Shown: positions 1-7,821 of the stretch, one piece after another
How positions within the stretch are numbered: position 1 is the stretch's first letter
Layout of the letters: the number at the start of each line of letters is the position of its first letter
DNA from: an archaeon
GTDB taxonomy: Archaea; Halobacteriota; Syntropharchaeia; Alkanophagales; Methanospirareceae
Length of the DNA stretch: 21,289 nucleotides
Assembly (NCBI GenBank): GCA_030019325.1
Contig: JASEFB010000024.1
Span: forward strand, 1-21,289
Direction: 5' to 3'
Program-made: the position numbers and the translations under genes
The notes under the pieces: generated by a model
What the model was told of the DNA's origin: nothing
Seen by the model: only the letters and a program-made list of their open reading frames with translations
The model's database searches: none

Positions 1-301
1 CAATGATAACGATCACAAAGAACAGTGGTGCGTACAATGCCCAGAATACTTTGTCCCACCATTTCGTGCCGGGTCCGGGTTTGAACCGTTCTTTGACAAG
101 GTCGGTTTTATCAGCAAACACGATGAGTTGAATCACCACAAGAAGCACCATGACGACGCTGAAGACCCAGCCCTGCCAGTACGTTAGCCGGCCGGCTAAT
201 ATAAAGATAAACGCGATAATGAGCAAGAGCGCGAGGAAGCCCTTAAAAATTATTCTGAAATATTCGATGCTTCCGTTTTTCGTGCGTACGTTAGTTGGCA
301 T
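1..301 (-). CDS. Isoprenylcysteine/phospholipid methyltransferase-like membrane protein, N-terminal part (partial)
   Basis: The frame opens at an ATG at 301 and runs off the left window edge, so about 100 residues are visible. It starts MPTNVRTKNGS and then has two hydrophobic stretches, LALLLIIAFIFILAG and VFSVVMVLLVVIQLIVF. These are followed by DKTDLVKERFKPGPGTKWWD and the start of a third membrane segment. The ERFKPGPGTKWWDK stretch is typical of the N-terminal half of the ICMT/NnrU-like family of small integral-membrane methyltransferases; the SAM-binding C-terminal half would lie outside the window. The family methylates prenylated or lipid substrates, but the substrate here is unknown. 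The Shine-Dalgarno is weak (GTGG shortly before the ATG). It is the first of three ICMT-like pieces in 2.3 kb. Confidence 0.7.
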   Translation of the reverse strand, partial: MPTNVRTKNGSIEYFRIIFKGFLALLLIIAFIFILAGRLTYWQGWVFSVVMVLLVVIQLIVFADKTDLVKERFKPGPGTKWWDKVFWALYAPLFFVIVII

Positions 302-450
302 CTTACCACTTTTACTGATACGTACTACTCAAGGATTAAATTCGCTTAAATTCGGCATTGCTATCGAAGGGAGCGATGTCCCGAAGGGTATAACGGACTT
401 TAGCCCGCCCCTTGTTAGGCGATGTTGGAGTAAATGGTGCATTCCTTACA

Positions 451-1551
451 TTAGAGTACCTTTCCTGAATAGGGGATTCTTCTTACAACAAAATGACTCA
501 TCAAGAAGCAAAGACTAACGCCTAAAACTGACACAGAAACAAATTTCACCAGCGGAAAAATATGTAATCCTCTAAGTGCATAAGAAAAAAAGACAATAAC
601 CGGGGCATGAATTATGAAGACAGTATATGCGTTGTCCGATAGATTCTTAGTAAAACTCGTCTGTGAATTGAACTGCCTACGAAAGACAACAAAAATCCCC
701 GCAATTAAACCAGTGCCTACAAAAGCTTCCCACATAGAGTATACTAACGATTGCCAATGAACTCCTCCCAAAAACGGAGTTATATCTTCGATTGCACCAC
801 CCAATACACCAATTACAGGAAATAGAAAAATAGCGGGTACTGAAAGCTTCAGCCATCTCATTCCAACTGAATCAGTGAAATTATCGAACCACTTATTTTT
901 ATAGGCTATAATTCCGATGACAAAAAGACTCACATACCCGGGGAAGAAGCCAAATTGTAGGTTCGAAAAACTCTCACCAATCGACCACCATATTCGAACA
1001 AGGAAATTAGCACTTGACAGCACTAGAACGAAGACGAGAATCTCCCTACTGTGCGGCGGCTGCTTTAATTCGCTTCCTTTTTCTGAGCCCAACTTCTTCC
1101 ATAGGGTATAACAAAAACAAAAGATCAGTAAGGTCTCAAGAAACCAGAGCGGACCCGTCTCAAAGAAATTTTGGAGGGGCACCGAGTAACCCATCGACCT
1201 GACATAGAGCGTATAAACTATGAGTGGATTGATAATGAAAAAATAAACCAGGAGCGGAATACCTAAACGGATAAATCTATCCCGTAAATAAGTTCTCGCC
1301 CCCTTTCGGGAATAAGACCCAGGCGTAAAGTACCCTGAAATCATAAAGAAAAATCCTAATACAAAGGACTGCACAACAGCAGTGAATAGTGTGAGAAGAA
1401 CAGCAGAGAGAACGTCCCCGGTATGTTCCTTGTAATACCAATCACCTTCAGCTCCATACGTAATGGCAATATGAAGCATGACAATGAGTATTATGAGCAC
1501 AATTCGCAAATTATTGATGTAAAGTAGTTTTGGACCGCTTTGTTGAGACAT
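451..1551 (-). CDS. Acyltransferase-3 family integral membrane protein
   Basis: A 366-residue polytopic membrane protein with roughly ten hydrophobic segments. The N-terminus (LYINNLRIVLIILIVMLHI, then about 40 residues later FFFMISGYF and RDRFIRLGIPLLVYFF) has the usual order of the acyltransferase-3 (OafA/glucan C-type) family. This includes the conserved His in the first membrane helix, the FFxxSGxF loop and the Arg-rich RDRFIRLGIP segment. Members transfer acyl groups from cytoplasmic donors to extracytoplasmic sugars, lipids or antibiotics; the substrate cannot be read from sequence. The ATG at 1551 has a GGGAG ribosome site about 10 nt upstream. It follows the small methyltransferase ending at 1598 on the same strand with a 46-nt gap, so the two may be co-transcribed. 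Confidence 0.8.
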   Translation of the reverse strand: MSQQSGPKLLYINNLRIVLIILIVMLHIAITYGAEGDWYYKEHTGDVLSAVLLTLFTAVVQSFVLGFFFMISGYFTPGSYSRKGARTYLRDRFIRLGIPLLVYFFIINPLIVYTLYVRSMGYSVPLQNFFETGPLWFLETLLIFCFCYTLWKKLGSEKGSELKQPPHSREILVFVLVLSSANFLVRIWWSIGESFSNLQFGFFPGYVSLFVIGIIAYKNKWFDNFTDSVGMRWLKLSVPAIFLFPVIGVLGGAIEDITPFLGGVHWQSLVYSMWEAFVGTGLIAGIFVVFRRQFNSQTSFTKNLSDNAYTVFIIHAPVIVFFSYALRGLHIFPLVKFVSVSVLGVSLCFLMSHFVVRRIPYSGKVL

Positions 1552-1597
1552 GATTTTAACGCTCCCAAAAGATCATCTTAGAAAGCTCCAATTTTGC

Positions 1598-2164
1598 CTA
1601 ACGTTGTCTTAACCCCTTTAAAATATTCCACATGGGGACGTTCTGCATATATTCTTTGTAGGCATTTCCAAATTTCCTTATATCGTATTCGCTCTCTTCT
1701 CTAGCTGACATCCAGAAGCAAAATAATGATATTACGCCTAAAATTACTGCAATAATAGCTTGAAAAACTAAAATTAAAGCAATAGACCAGATAGCCATTC
1801 CCAAAGTCATGGGTTGGCGAACAAGGCTATATATACCTGTATCAACAAGGGTGGTGCTAGCAGTAAAATCAGTGGTTTTCGGTTTACCTTTGTGCTTCAG
1901 AGCATACAGTGATGAGGCGACTAAATAACCTGAAGGGACATAGAGTAATAAACCAACAACTGTTAACCACGGAATATCCAACTGTCGCCATAATTTAAAC
2001 GTACCAAGGGTTAATTCGAGCGTTAGCAAGGTAAAAAAGATACTCAAACCCAGGTGCATGTAGATTTCACTGGTTACCTGTTCTCTAATTGCCTGAATTA
2101 TCCATCTTCCATTAACGATCCATATAATTGCACAAATGCCAACACAAAGTATATATCTGTACAT
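1598..2164 (-). CDS. ICMT/PEMT-like small membrane methyltransferase
   Basis: About 188 residues with four or five hydrophobic segments. The diagnostic part is the C-terminal half: GIYSLVRQPMTLGMAIW, then a long membrane segment, then a charged ARE-EYDIRKFGNAYKEYMQNVP tail. This is the pattern of isoprenylcysteine carboxyl/phospholipid methyltransferases (Arg-His/Gln-Pro motif, and a Glu plus YxxY near the end for SAM and lipid binding). I chose the ATG at 2164: a strong AGGAGGTGA ends about 5 nt upstream. The in-frame GTG at 2173 is part of that ribosome site. The stop TGA of the short upstream reading frame (2170-2334) overlaps the same ribosome site. The substrate is unknown. Confidence 0.7.
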   Translation of the reverse strand: MYRYILCVGICAIIWIVNGRWIIQAIREQVTSEIYMHLGLSIFFTLLTLELTLGTFKLWRQLDIPWLTVVGLLLYVPSGYLVASSLYALKHKGKPKTTDFTASTTLVDTGIYSLVRQPMTLGMAIWSIALILVFQAIIAVILGVISLFCFWMSAREESEYDIRKFGNAYKEYMQNVPMWNILKGLRQR

Positions 2165-2169
2165 CCTGC

Positions 2170-2334
2170 TCACCTCCTCTGTAGCTTTATCAGGCGGGTA
2201 ATTGCATATAACTTTTTCGTGTTTGCAAAGAGCCGAAGGCAGTTAGACGAGCGAAGCATCGCATACACGCCCCGGATAACCGAGCCCACAATCAAACCGA
2301 TGACGTAACAAACTTTGAAGATGGTGGCAGTCAT
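2170..2334 (-). pseudogene. Possible ICMT-like N-terminal remnant (54 codons)
   Basis: A short frame starting at ATG 2334 reads MTATIFKVCYVIGLIVGSVI. This resembles the first membrane helix of archaeal ICMT-type methyltransferases. After about 25 residues it changes to an arginine-rich tail that does not look like the family, and it stops at a TGA overlapping the ribosome site of the methyltransferase at 1598-2164. It may be a leftover of a deleted third methyltransferase gene or a leader peptide coupled to the downstream gene. Confidence is low because of the short length. Confidence 0.35.
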
Positions 2335-2505
2335 TCTGACTTACTCGTTTTTTCCTAACTTCTGGAGAATAGTACTATCTATAATATAAAAATACTGACT
2401 TTTCTGACTTGATTACCAAACGTTGTTTACGAAATCAGAATAGCAGCTATATAAAGATTGAAATTAACGTGATTGCTTGGAACGAAAAAAGACGTTTGGA
2501 AAACC

Positions 2506-2513
2506 TTTATATA
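2506..2513 (+). promoter_or_regulatory. TATA box of corA
   Basis: TTTATATA preceded by an A-rich BRE-like GAAAACC, about 50 nt before the corA ATG. The expected start of transcription, about 25 nt downstream, falls near 2535, inside the inverted repeat at 2522-2543. The mRNA would have a leader of about 30 nt carrying an AGGTGAT ribosome site at 2552-2558. A second TATA-like CTATATAAAG lies at 2447-2456. Confidence 0.6.
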
Positions 2514-2521
2514 TTCATTTG

Positions 2522-2543
2522 ACGCTATCTACTAATATAGCGT
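2522..2543. promoter_or_regulatory. Inverted repeat over the predicted corA transcription start (operator candidate)
   Basis: A perfect 7-bp inverted repeat, ACGCTAT and ATAGCGT, separated by 8 nt. It sits 9 nt after the TATA box and spans the predicted transcription start. A dimeric repressor bound here would block polymerase; alternatively it could be a small hairpin at the very 5' end of the mRNA. The repeat is read directly; the role is inferred. Confidence 0.5.
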
Positions 2544-2563
2544 GGCATGATAGGTGATTTGTA

Positions 2564-3628
2564 ATGCCTCGGCTCATTAAAAGAAGATCAAAAAAGATTG
2601 GTCTTCCCCCAGGGACACTCGTTCATATAGGGGAGAAGAAGGCTGAAAAGGTAAAGATTAGCATCATTGACTACGATGAAGTGCAATTTCAAGAGAAGGA
2701 AGCAAAAACAGTTGAGGAATGTTTTCCCTTTAAGGATAAACCCACGGTCACATGGATAAACATCGATGGTCTTCATGATGTCGAAATCATAGAGAAAATC
2801 GGGAAACATTTTGGCCTGCACCCTCTGCTCTTGGAAGACATTCTGAATACCGAACAGCGTCCAAAGATGGAAGATTTTGAGGATTATCTCTTTATCGTCT
2901 TAAAAATGCTCTCTTATGAGGAAGAAGCGCATGAAATACAAGCAGAACAGGTCAGTTTAATTCTCGGCTCAAATTTCGTTCTCTCCTTTCAGGAGCGAGA
3001 AGGAGATGTTTTTAAATTTATACGAGAACGAATCAGAAATGGAAAAGGACGGATACGAAAGGCGGGGGCTGATTATCTCGCGTATGCGTTAGTAGACGCA
3101 ATCGTTGATCATTATTTTATAATCCTCGAGAAACTTGGCGAGAAGATAGAAGATATGGAAGAGGAATTGGTAACCAATCCAATGCCTGAGACGTTACAAA
3201 CAATTCACCACTTAAAAAGGGAGCTGATATTCCTGCGCAAGTCAGTTTGGCCATTGCGAGAAGTTATAAGCGTTCTGGAACGAGGCGAATCGGCACTTAT
3301 TCACGAATCTACCGGCATATATCTCAGAGATGTGTATGACCACACCATTCAGGTCATTGACTCAATCGAGACATTCCGGGATATGGTTGCGGGGATGCTT
3401 GATATCTATCTCTCAAGTATCAGCAACAAGATGAATGAGGTGATGAAGGTATTAACCATAATCGCCACGATATTCATTCCATTAACGTTTATCGCCGGTA
3501 TCTACGGCATGAATTTCGAATATATGCCAGAGCTTGGATGGCGGTGGGGGTACCCGGTCGTCTGGATTTTTATAGTTGCTGTGGTCATCTCGATGGCTGT
3601 GTACTTCAGGAGGAAAAAGTGGTTGTGA
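2564..3628 (+). CDS. corA: CorA-family magnesium/cobalt transporter
   Basis: At 354 residues it has the normal length for CorA. A long charged N-terminal cytoplasmic domain (VTWINIDGLHDVEIIEKIGKHF, HPLLLEDIL, then RPKMEDFEDYLFIVLKML) is followed by the long stalk helix. Two C-terminal membrane helices follow, with the signature YGMNFEYMPEL (the GMN selectivity motif) between them and a basic tail RRKKWL. It forms a homopentameric channel for Mg2+ uptake, able to carry Co2+ and Ni2+, gated by Mg2+ bound to the cytoplasmic domain (family knowledge). The ATG at 2564 is preceded by AGGTGAT at suitable spacing. It stands alone with its own TATA box and an inverted repeat at the transcription start. 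Confidence 0.95.
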   Translation: MPRLIKRRSKKIGLPPGTLVHIGEKKAEKVKISIIDYDEVQFQEKEAKTVEECFPFKDKPTVTWINIDGLHDVEIIEKIGKHFGLHPLLLEDILNTEQRPKMEDFEDYLFIVLKMLSYEEEAHEIQAEQVSLILGSNFVLSFQEREGDVFKFIRERIRNGKGRIRKAGADYLAYALVDAIVDHYFIILEKLGEKIEDMEEELVTNPMPETLQTIHHLKRELIFLRKSVWPLREVISVLERGESALIHESTGIYLRDVYDHTIQVIDSIETFRDMVAGMLDIYLSSISNKMNEVMKVLTIIATIFIPLTFIAGIYGMNFEYMPELGWRWGYPVVWIFIVAVVISMAVYFRRKKWL

Positions 3629-3755
3629 CTTTTTAGGGTCTTGCTTGCACCGTAAGGTAATCTCGCCAACTGCTTTAAACTATTCGCGTCTAACACCCTC
3701 ACATTCTTAATGGTTTAGTATTCATTTCGTGATATTAGCCGAAATCGTTTTCAGC

Positions 3756-4940
3756 TCAAAAAATCACTCTTAAAAGACTAAAGAGTATCCTCGGGTTCCT
3801 CTTTATGAACTCTTTTAAAAGCGCGCGTTCACTACACTCCTTCAGTTTTATTTCTCCTGCTAAGGGACGGAAAAACTTTATGAGTTCCTCGTCGCTCAAG
3901 CTTAACACGATATTCTTTGCCTTCAAGCCCACTTCTAACACTTTACCAAACTCACGCTTCCAGCGCTTCTCGTATTCCATCAATCGCCGCTTCGAAACGT
4001 TCATCTCATGTACCGCTTTTGCAATAACATCCCCGGCGATTGCTCCACCCTCCATCGCCTGTAAAATGCCGCCACCCGTGATCGGTTGGACGTGTCGTGC
4101 CGCATCACCTACTAAAACCAGCCCATTTGCTACCGTATCATACACCGGGCCACTCAATGGTACCGCACCATACATCGCTGCTAGTATCTTCCCATCCGGA
4201 AATTTCTCGTTTACGAAAGCACGCAGATAATCGAGTGCACGATGGTTATCACCAGAAACATCGCCACCTATCCCCAGTCCTACATTTGCGCAATGCTCTC
4301 CCTTTGGAAATACCCATGCATACCCCTTTGGTGCGATATCCCTGCCAAAAAACATCTCGAAAAAGTTTTTGTCCACCTCAATGGTGCTCATAAGGAACTG
4401 TGCACATATACCAACATCAGCTAAGCGCAGTCGGGTGTCAATACCGGCCCATCTGCCAACCCGTGATTCCACACCATCCGCGCCAACCACGATATCCGCA
4501 AAAATACGAATATCTTCACCCGCAGCATTTGCATACACCCCCTTTGCATATCCCTCTTCTTGGATAAGGTCATACGCCTGCGTTTTAACCCGCACTTCTG
4601 CACCTGCATGTGCCGCTTGCTGTGCCAGAAACTTATCAAATAGCCTTCGTTCGAGCACATAGCCCACTACTTCCGATCCTTCAACTGATAATGCCACCCG
4701 CGTGCCGTCAGGACCGTGGGTGATAATTCCCTTCGGCTCGGTGCATATCCACCTAGAATCTATATCAACGAACCTCTCTATTTCTTTGCTTACACCCTCA
4801 CCGCACTTCACGGGCACACCGATCTCAGGATTCCGTTCGATTAAAAGAACATCCAATCCATTTTCAGCAGCGGTTTTTGCGGTTACACTACCCGCAGGTC
4901 CTCCGCCTACCACAACAACGTCATATCGCTCATCTTTCAT
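3756..4940 (-). CDS. Geranylgeranyl reductase family FAD-dependent oxidoreductase (archaeal lipid saturation)
   Basis: A 394-residue flavoprotein. The N-terminal Rossmann fold YDVVVVGGGPAGS binds FAD. PVKCGEGVS at about residue 43, the GADGVESRVGRWAG segment, and LVGDAARHVQPITGGGI near residue 280 are the conserved FAD and substrate motifs of the geranylgeranyl reductase family. In archaea these enzymes reduce the double bonds of geranylgeranyl chains of membrane ether lipids (digeranylgeranylglycerophospholipid reductase); members also act on menaquinone or other prenyl chains, so the exact substrate is inferred. ATG 4940 has GAAGGAGA at 4946-4953 and a TATA box at 5013-5022. A UbiA-type prenyltransferase of the same pathway type is about 1 kb away. 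Confidence 0.9.
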   Translation of the reverse strand: MKDERYDVVVVGGGPAGSVTAKTAAENGLDVLLIERNPEIGVPVKCGEGVSKEIERFVDIDSRWICTEPKGIITHGPDGTRVALSVEGSEVVGYVLERRLFDKFLAQQAAHAGAEVRVKTQAYDLIQEEGYAKGVYANAAGEDIRIFADIVVGADGVESRVGRWAGIDTRLRLADVGICAQFLMSTIEVDKNFFEMFFGRDIAPKGYAWVFPKGEHCANVGLGIGGDVSGDNHRALDYLRAFVNEKFPDGKILAAMYGAVPLSGPVYDTVANGLVLVGDAARHVQPITGGGILQAMEGGAIAGDVIAKAVHEMNVSKRRLMEYEKRWKREFGKVLEVGLKAKNIVLSLSDEELIKFFRPLAGEIKLKECSERALLKEFIKRNPRILFSLLRVIF

Positions 4941-5012
4941 TGGGGTCTCCTTCTCTCAACCAAAGCCGCAATTTTTCATTTCTAATCAATTAGCGTTAGA
5001 TGGAAAAAATCT

Positions 5013-5022
5013 TTAATATAAG
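5013..5022 (-). promoter_or_regulatory. TATA box of the geranylgeranyl reductase gene
   Basis: CTTATATTAA on the minus strand, about 75 nt before ATG 4940. This predicts transcription start near 4990 and a leader of about 50 nt. Just upstream on the plus strand, GGGGGAT occurs twice (5024-5030 and 5037-5043), 13 nt apart, a possible regulator site. Confidence 0.5.
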
Positions 5023-5100
5023 TGGGGGATTATGGCGGGGGATGGAAAATTAATAATTGTTGTAAAACCCCTAAAGGGAAAAATAAAATAATTAGTTAGT

Positions 5101-5411
5101 ATGGAAATGCTTGAACTCATCAAGACAAGGAGGAGTATTAGAAGATACAAAAAGGAGTCAGTGCCCGAGGACTTGGTGAAACAAATACTGGAAGCAGGGC
5201 GATGGGCCCCTTCTGCCAGCAATTCCCAGCCTTGGGAGTTCATCATCTTGAGGGATGGAAAGATTAAGGAAGAAGTTGCTAAGGCAACCACGTATGGGAA
5301 GTTTCTCGCGGACGCACCACTTGGGATCGCCGTCGTTATTGATCCAAAAGCACCCGCAGGGAGATTGAGGAGATTACATTTACCAACTCGTATGGAAGAA
5401 AATCACTCTAA
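5101..5411 (+). pseudogene. Nitroreductase family protein, internal deletion plus frame change
   Basis: The ATG frame from 5101 encodes a typical nitroreductase N-terminus: ELIKTRRSIRRYKKESVPED, ILEAGRWAPSASNSQPWEF (FMN phosphate and substrate loop) and LADAPLGIAVVIDPKA. It then stops resembling the family after about 83 residues. In another frame, 5352-5411 encodes TRREIEEITFTNSYGRKSL and a stop, which is the usual C-terminal end of the same family (RRxxEEI-N-YG). About 80 residues from the middle, including the GLGSCW-like core, are therefore missing and the two ends are out of frame, with the junction near 5341-5357. The literal 127-residue frame to 5484 ends in out-of-frame sequence. No clear Shine-Dalgarno precedes the ATG. 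Confidence 0.8.
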
Positions 5412-5501
5412 ATCACTTTTTAGATCCTTATTCCCCTTCGATTTCCATGATCCAGGAAAAGAGCTACCTACCGAAATTCGCTAAAGCGTTGGGTTAACAA
5501 T

Positions 5502-5949
5502 CTAGTCCTTACTTTCTTTTTGTTCTTTTTTCCTATTTGTGAATCCTTTCACCTTTTTCTCTACGAGATTTATCAAATCCTCCACAGATTTGCTCTTATT
5601 TATCTCAGTATGCGGAATAAGCAAATTGATGTCCGAGCCTCTTTTAACAAAGGCGGCGGGGAATTTCGCATCTATCGAAGGATAACGCCTCAAAAAATCA
5701 TCGCGGTGTAAAAATTCAACGGGCATATCAAGATCGGCAAGAAAGGTCTTCCAATCTTTCTTCATACCCAGACTGCCAAACGTAACGGCGCATAAATTAC
5801 AGGAATACGTGCCCGGAGAAACCATTTTATGAAAATAGTCCTTGAGCTCATTAAAACGACCACTATCCGCATTATAAACAAAAATTATCGTCTCCTCTTC
5901 AGCTTTTTGCTCCCCTGTTTCCCCCGCGACACTTTTTTTTCTTCTTCAT
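5502..5949 (-). pseudogene. Small conserved CxxC protein, frameshifted in an A8 run
   Basis: The longest ATG frame starts at 5825 (107 residues). However, the same frame continues upstream without a start codon and encodes ETIIFVYNADSGRFNELKDY, which joins KMVSPGTYSCNLCAVTFGSLG. I recognise the IIFVYNADSG...CNLC...G.KK.W...HRDDF pattern as a small conserved protein family of unknown function. A well-placed start exists at ATG 5949 behind GGGGAGGAGAT, but its frame differs by one base; the shift falls in a run of eight A (plus-strand T, 5933-5940). With seven A the protein would read MKKKKSVAGETGEQK... and have about 148 residues. Either this is a real frameshift, a homopolymer sequencing error, or slippage during expression. 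It is the last gene behind the prenyltransferase gene. Confidence 0.7.
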
Positions 5950-6005
5950 ATCTCCTCCCCAGTTCTAATTTTTGTAAAAATAATTCTGCATAATACTACT
6001 TAATT

Positions 6006-6929
6006 TTATCCACCCTCTTCGTTCCAATCCACTTTGATCAGAACAAGACTCCGATTAAGTAGGCCATGCACCCTATCTGCATAATGAGAAAGACTCGTTT
6101 CTTCAACTGGAAGATGTTCTGTTTTGACTGATTCTTCATCAACAGTTTTGAGGCAAAAATATAGGAAACGACCGGGATGAGTATGAGCCCTAAGTAACAC
6201 ATAGTCCTGATAGAGGCGAGGATCAATCATTACGAAGAAGGGCAAGGGATCCAGGATCATTATTGAACCGTAGAGAAGAGCCGAAACCTGCGCAGCCGTT
6301 TTCACTCCAAACCGTGTGGAGAGCGTTTTGATTCCGAGTTCTTCATCTCCTTCTACATCGCCGATATCCAGCATGATTTCAAATGCCACCCCATCAATGA
6401 AACCCATTGCAGCAAAATACACGATCAACGGCTCGAGAATAGCGTCAGAAACGAGCGAGCCCAGAAAGATTATTGCTACATAGGCATAGGCGATCAAGGC
6501 ATTATTCACATAAATCATCCGCTTTAAACCCACATTGTAAAGAAAGAAGAGGGGCAAGCTGACAAGAACGAGAGTCATCGCCAGTAGGTTCAAGAGCTGC
6601 GAAAGTATGAGAACCAAAGAAAATGAAACTAAGCCAGTCATCAAGGCTACTCTCCTCGGTAATAGACCTAGAACTAGAGGCCGATCGTATCTGTCATTTC
6701 TTTTGTCAACCTCAAAATCGTAGTAATCATTGAACGCGAAGGATCCAACAGCGGAAAGGAAGACAATAAAGAAAGCGATTAAATATTCCAACTGGAAGCC
6801 ATGCAAATCACCTGCCAACAAGCCTGAAAGAAGAACGCTTGCCGCAAGGAACAATGAGTATTCCAGCCTGATCAGTTTAGAAAAGGCGTGAAGAGTCTCT
6901 GCTCTCATCACCTTTTGCCCTGCGTACAT
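6006..6929 (-). CDS. UbiA-family prenyltransferase (DGGGP synthase-like), frameshifted near its 3' end
   Basis: A polytopic membrane enzyme with both Asp-rich motifs of the UbiA superfamily, NDYYDFEVDKRNDR and LDIGDVEGDEELGIKTL, which bind Mg2+-prenyl diphosphate. Archaeal members of this type attach the second geranylgeranyl chain to geranylgeranylglyceryl phosphate; menaquinone-type prenyl transfer is the alternative. In the main frame the last 60 or so residues turn hydrophilic and unlike the family. The other minus frame from about 6190 to a stop at 6038 encodes the expected end, GLILIPVVSYIF...LKKRVFLIMQIG...YLIGVLF. One extra base near 6185-6226 explains this, giving a repaired protein of about 296 residues. 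I chose ATG 6929 (GAGGT about 10 nt upstream). The earlier possible start at 6983 would overlap the lipoprotein gene. Confidence 0.8.
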   Translation of the reverse strand: MYAGQKVMRAETLHAFSKLIRLEYSLFLAASVLLSGLLAGDLHGFQLEYLIAFFIVFLSAVGSFAFNDYYDFEVDKRNDRYDRPLVLGLLPRRVALMTGLVSFSLVLILSQLLNLLAMTLVLVSLPLFFLYNVGLKRMIYVNNALIAYAYVAIIFLGSLVSDAILEPLIVYFAAMGFIDGVAFEIMLDIGDVEGDEELGIKTLSTRFGVKTAAQVSALLYGSIMILDPLPFFVMIDPRLYQDYVLLRAHTHPGRFLYFCLKTVDEESVKTEHLPVEETSLSHYADRVHGLLNRSLVLIKVDWNEEGG

Positions 6930-6954
6930 AGAAATAATTACCTCAGTGTTGACG

Positions 6955-7821
6955 TCATAAACAAATCCAAAACCATTCTTCATACTCTGGTGAGTTTATT
7001 ACTCTAATGTCAGAAGGAACATGTATATGATTGCCTCTAAAACCACGGTATCTTAATGAGCCCGCTTCATAAACAAAACCACACCGACCATGGCTTGTAT
7101 CATCGTTTATTCTATTTATCCAGTAGCTTCCTACAACGTCCGCAGAACCTATTGAATCGTACCATTGCAGATCATATGAAAGCCTGTTTTCATCACCTAA
7201 CGATAGTATCACATCAATTGCGGTTATAACTCCCGGTGGAAACACGTCGTTCCTCAAATTATGTGGCTTAACCGTGACATTATTAAATTGCAAATCGGTT
7301 TTTGGCCCCCTAATACTGACGGTCGGAATTATTATCTTGCCACCATTTTGTTCCTTCCTTTTTACCTCATCTCTAAAAACATCGTACATATCATCGATCA
7401 TTTGCTGATCTTCTTCTAAAACTCGTATATACATTTTATCTTTGTACGGGTAATGATCCATTCGATAAACATTGTTTTCAGGCCAGCCACCGTCATAATA
7501 CGCCATATACCACCAGTTTTCTTTGCCCATAATCGAATCAATAACATACGTATTCATCGTTTCATCAAAATGATAGTGCATATCGATAGATCCGTTGGTA
7601 TCGAGATAAACTAATATATCAAAAACTGAAAAATGACCTTCTTTGAAAATATCCTCTCGCACCGTTTCAATATCTTGGGGGTTAAATGTAAATTCTCCAA
7701 TCGTATCAATCGTTATTTTTCCGGCAAATTCACCCTCTTCTTCTCCTTCGAGACAGCCACTCAAGAACGCTGACATACCGATCGTCAGAATGACCACGAT
7801 TATAGCGATTTCTTTCCTCAT
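6955..7821 (-). CDS. Putative lipoprotein of unknown function
   Basis: 288 residues. The N-terminus KEIAIIVVILTIGMSAFLSGC is a lipoprotein signal peptide with the lipobox LSGC, followed by an acidic linker EGEEEGEF. The exported part is rich in aromatic residues and Asp (for example ENWWYMAYYDGGWPENN) and ends ...NHIHVPSDIRVINSPEYEEW. It is probably a beta-rich extracytoplasmic protein anchored to the membrane. I do not recognise the family. The start ATG overlaps the stop of the GH15 gene in an ATGA arrangement, so translation is likely coupled, and the UbiA gene follows 25 nt later. It may work with the sugar enzymes (binding) or with the lipid enzyme; the sequence does not decide. Confidence 0.75.
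   Translation of the reverse strand: MRKEIAIIVVILTIGMSAFLSGCLEGEEEGEFAGKITIDTIGEFTFNPQDIETVREDIFKEGHFSVFDILVYLDTNGSIDMHYHFDETMNTYVIDSIMGKENWWYMAYYDGGWPENNVYRMDHYPYKDKMYIRVLEEDQQMIDDMYDVFRDEVKRKEQNGGKIIIPTVSIRGPKTDLQFNNVTVKPHNLRNDVFPPGVITAIDVILSLGDENRLSYDLQWYDSIGSADVVGSYWINRINDDTSHGRCGFVYEAGSLRYRGFRGNHIHVPSDIRVINSPEYEEWFWICL

Noticed and set aside
410..1600. GTTAGGC at 413-419 and GCCTAAC at 1593-1599 flank the acyltransferase gene and resemble integron attC core sites.
   Set aside because: No paired R''/R' boxes at attC spacing, no palindromic arm between them, and the second copy overlaps the stop codon of the methyltransferase gene.
6038..6226. A separate 62-codon gene.
   Set aside because: It is the displaced C-terminal end of the UbiA prenyltransferase, not an independent gene.
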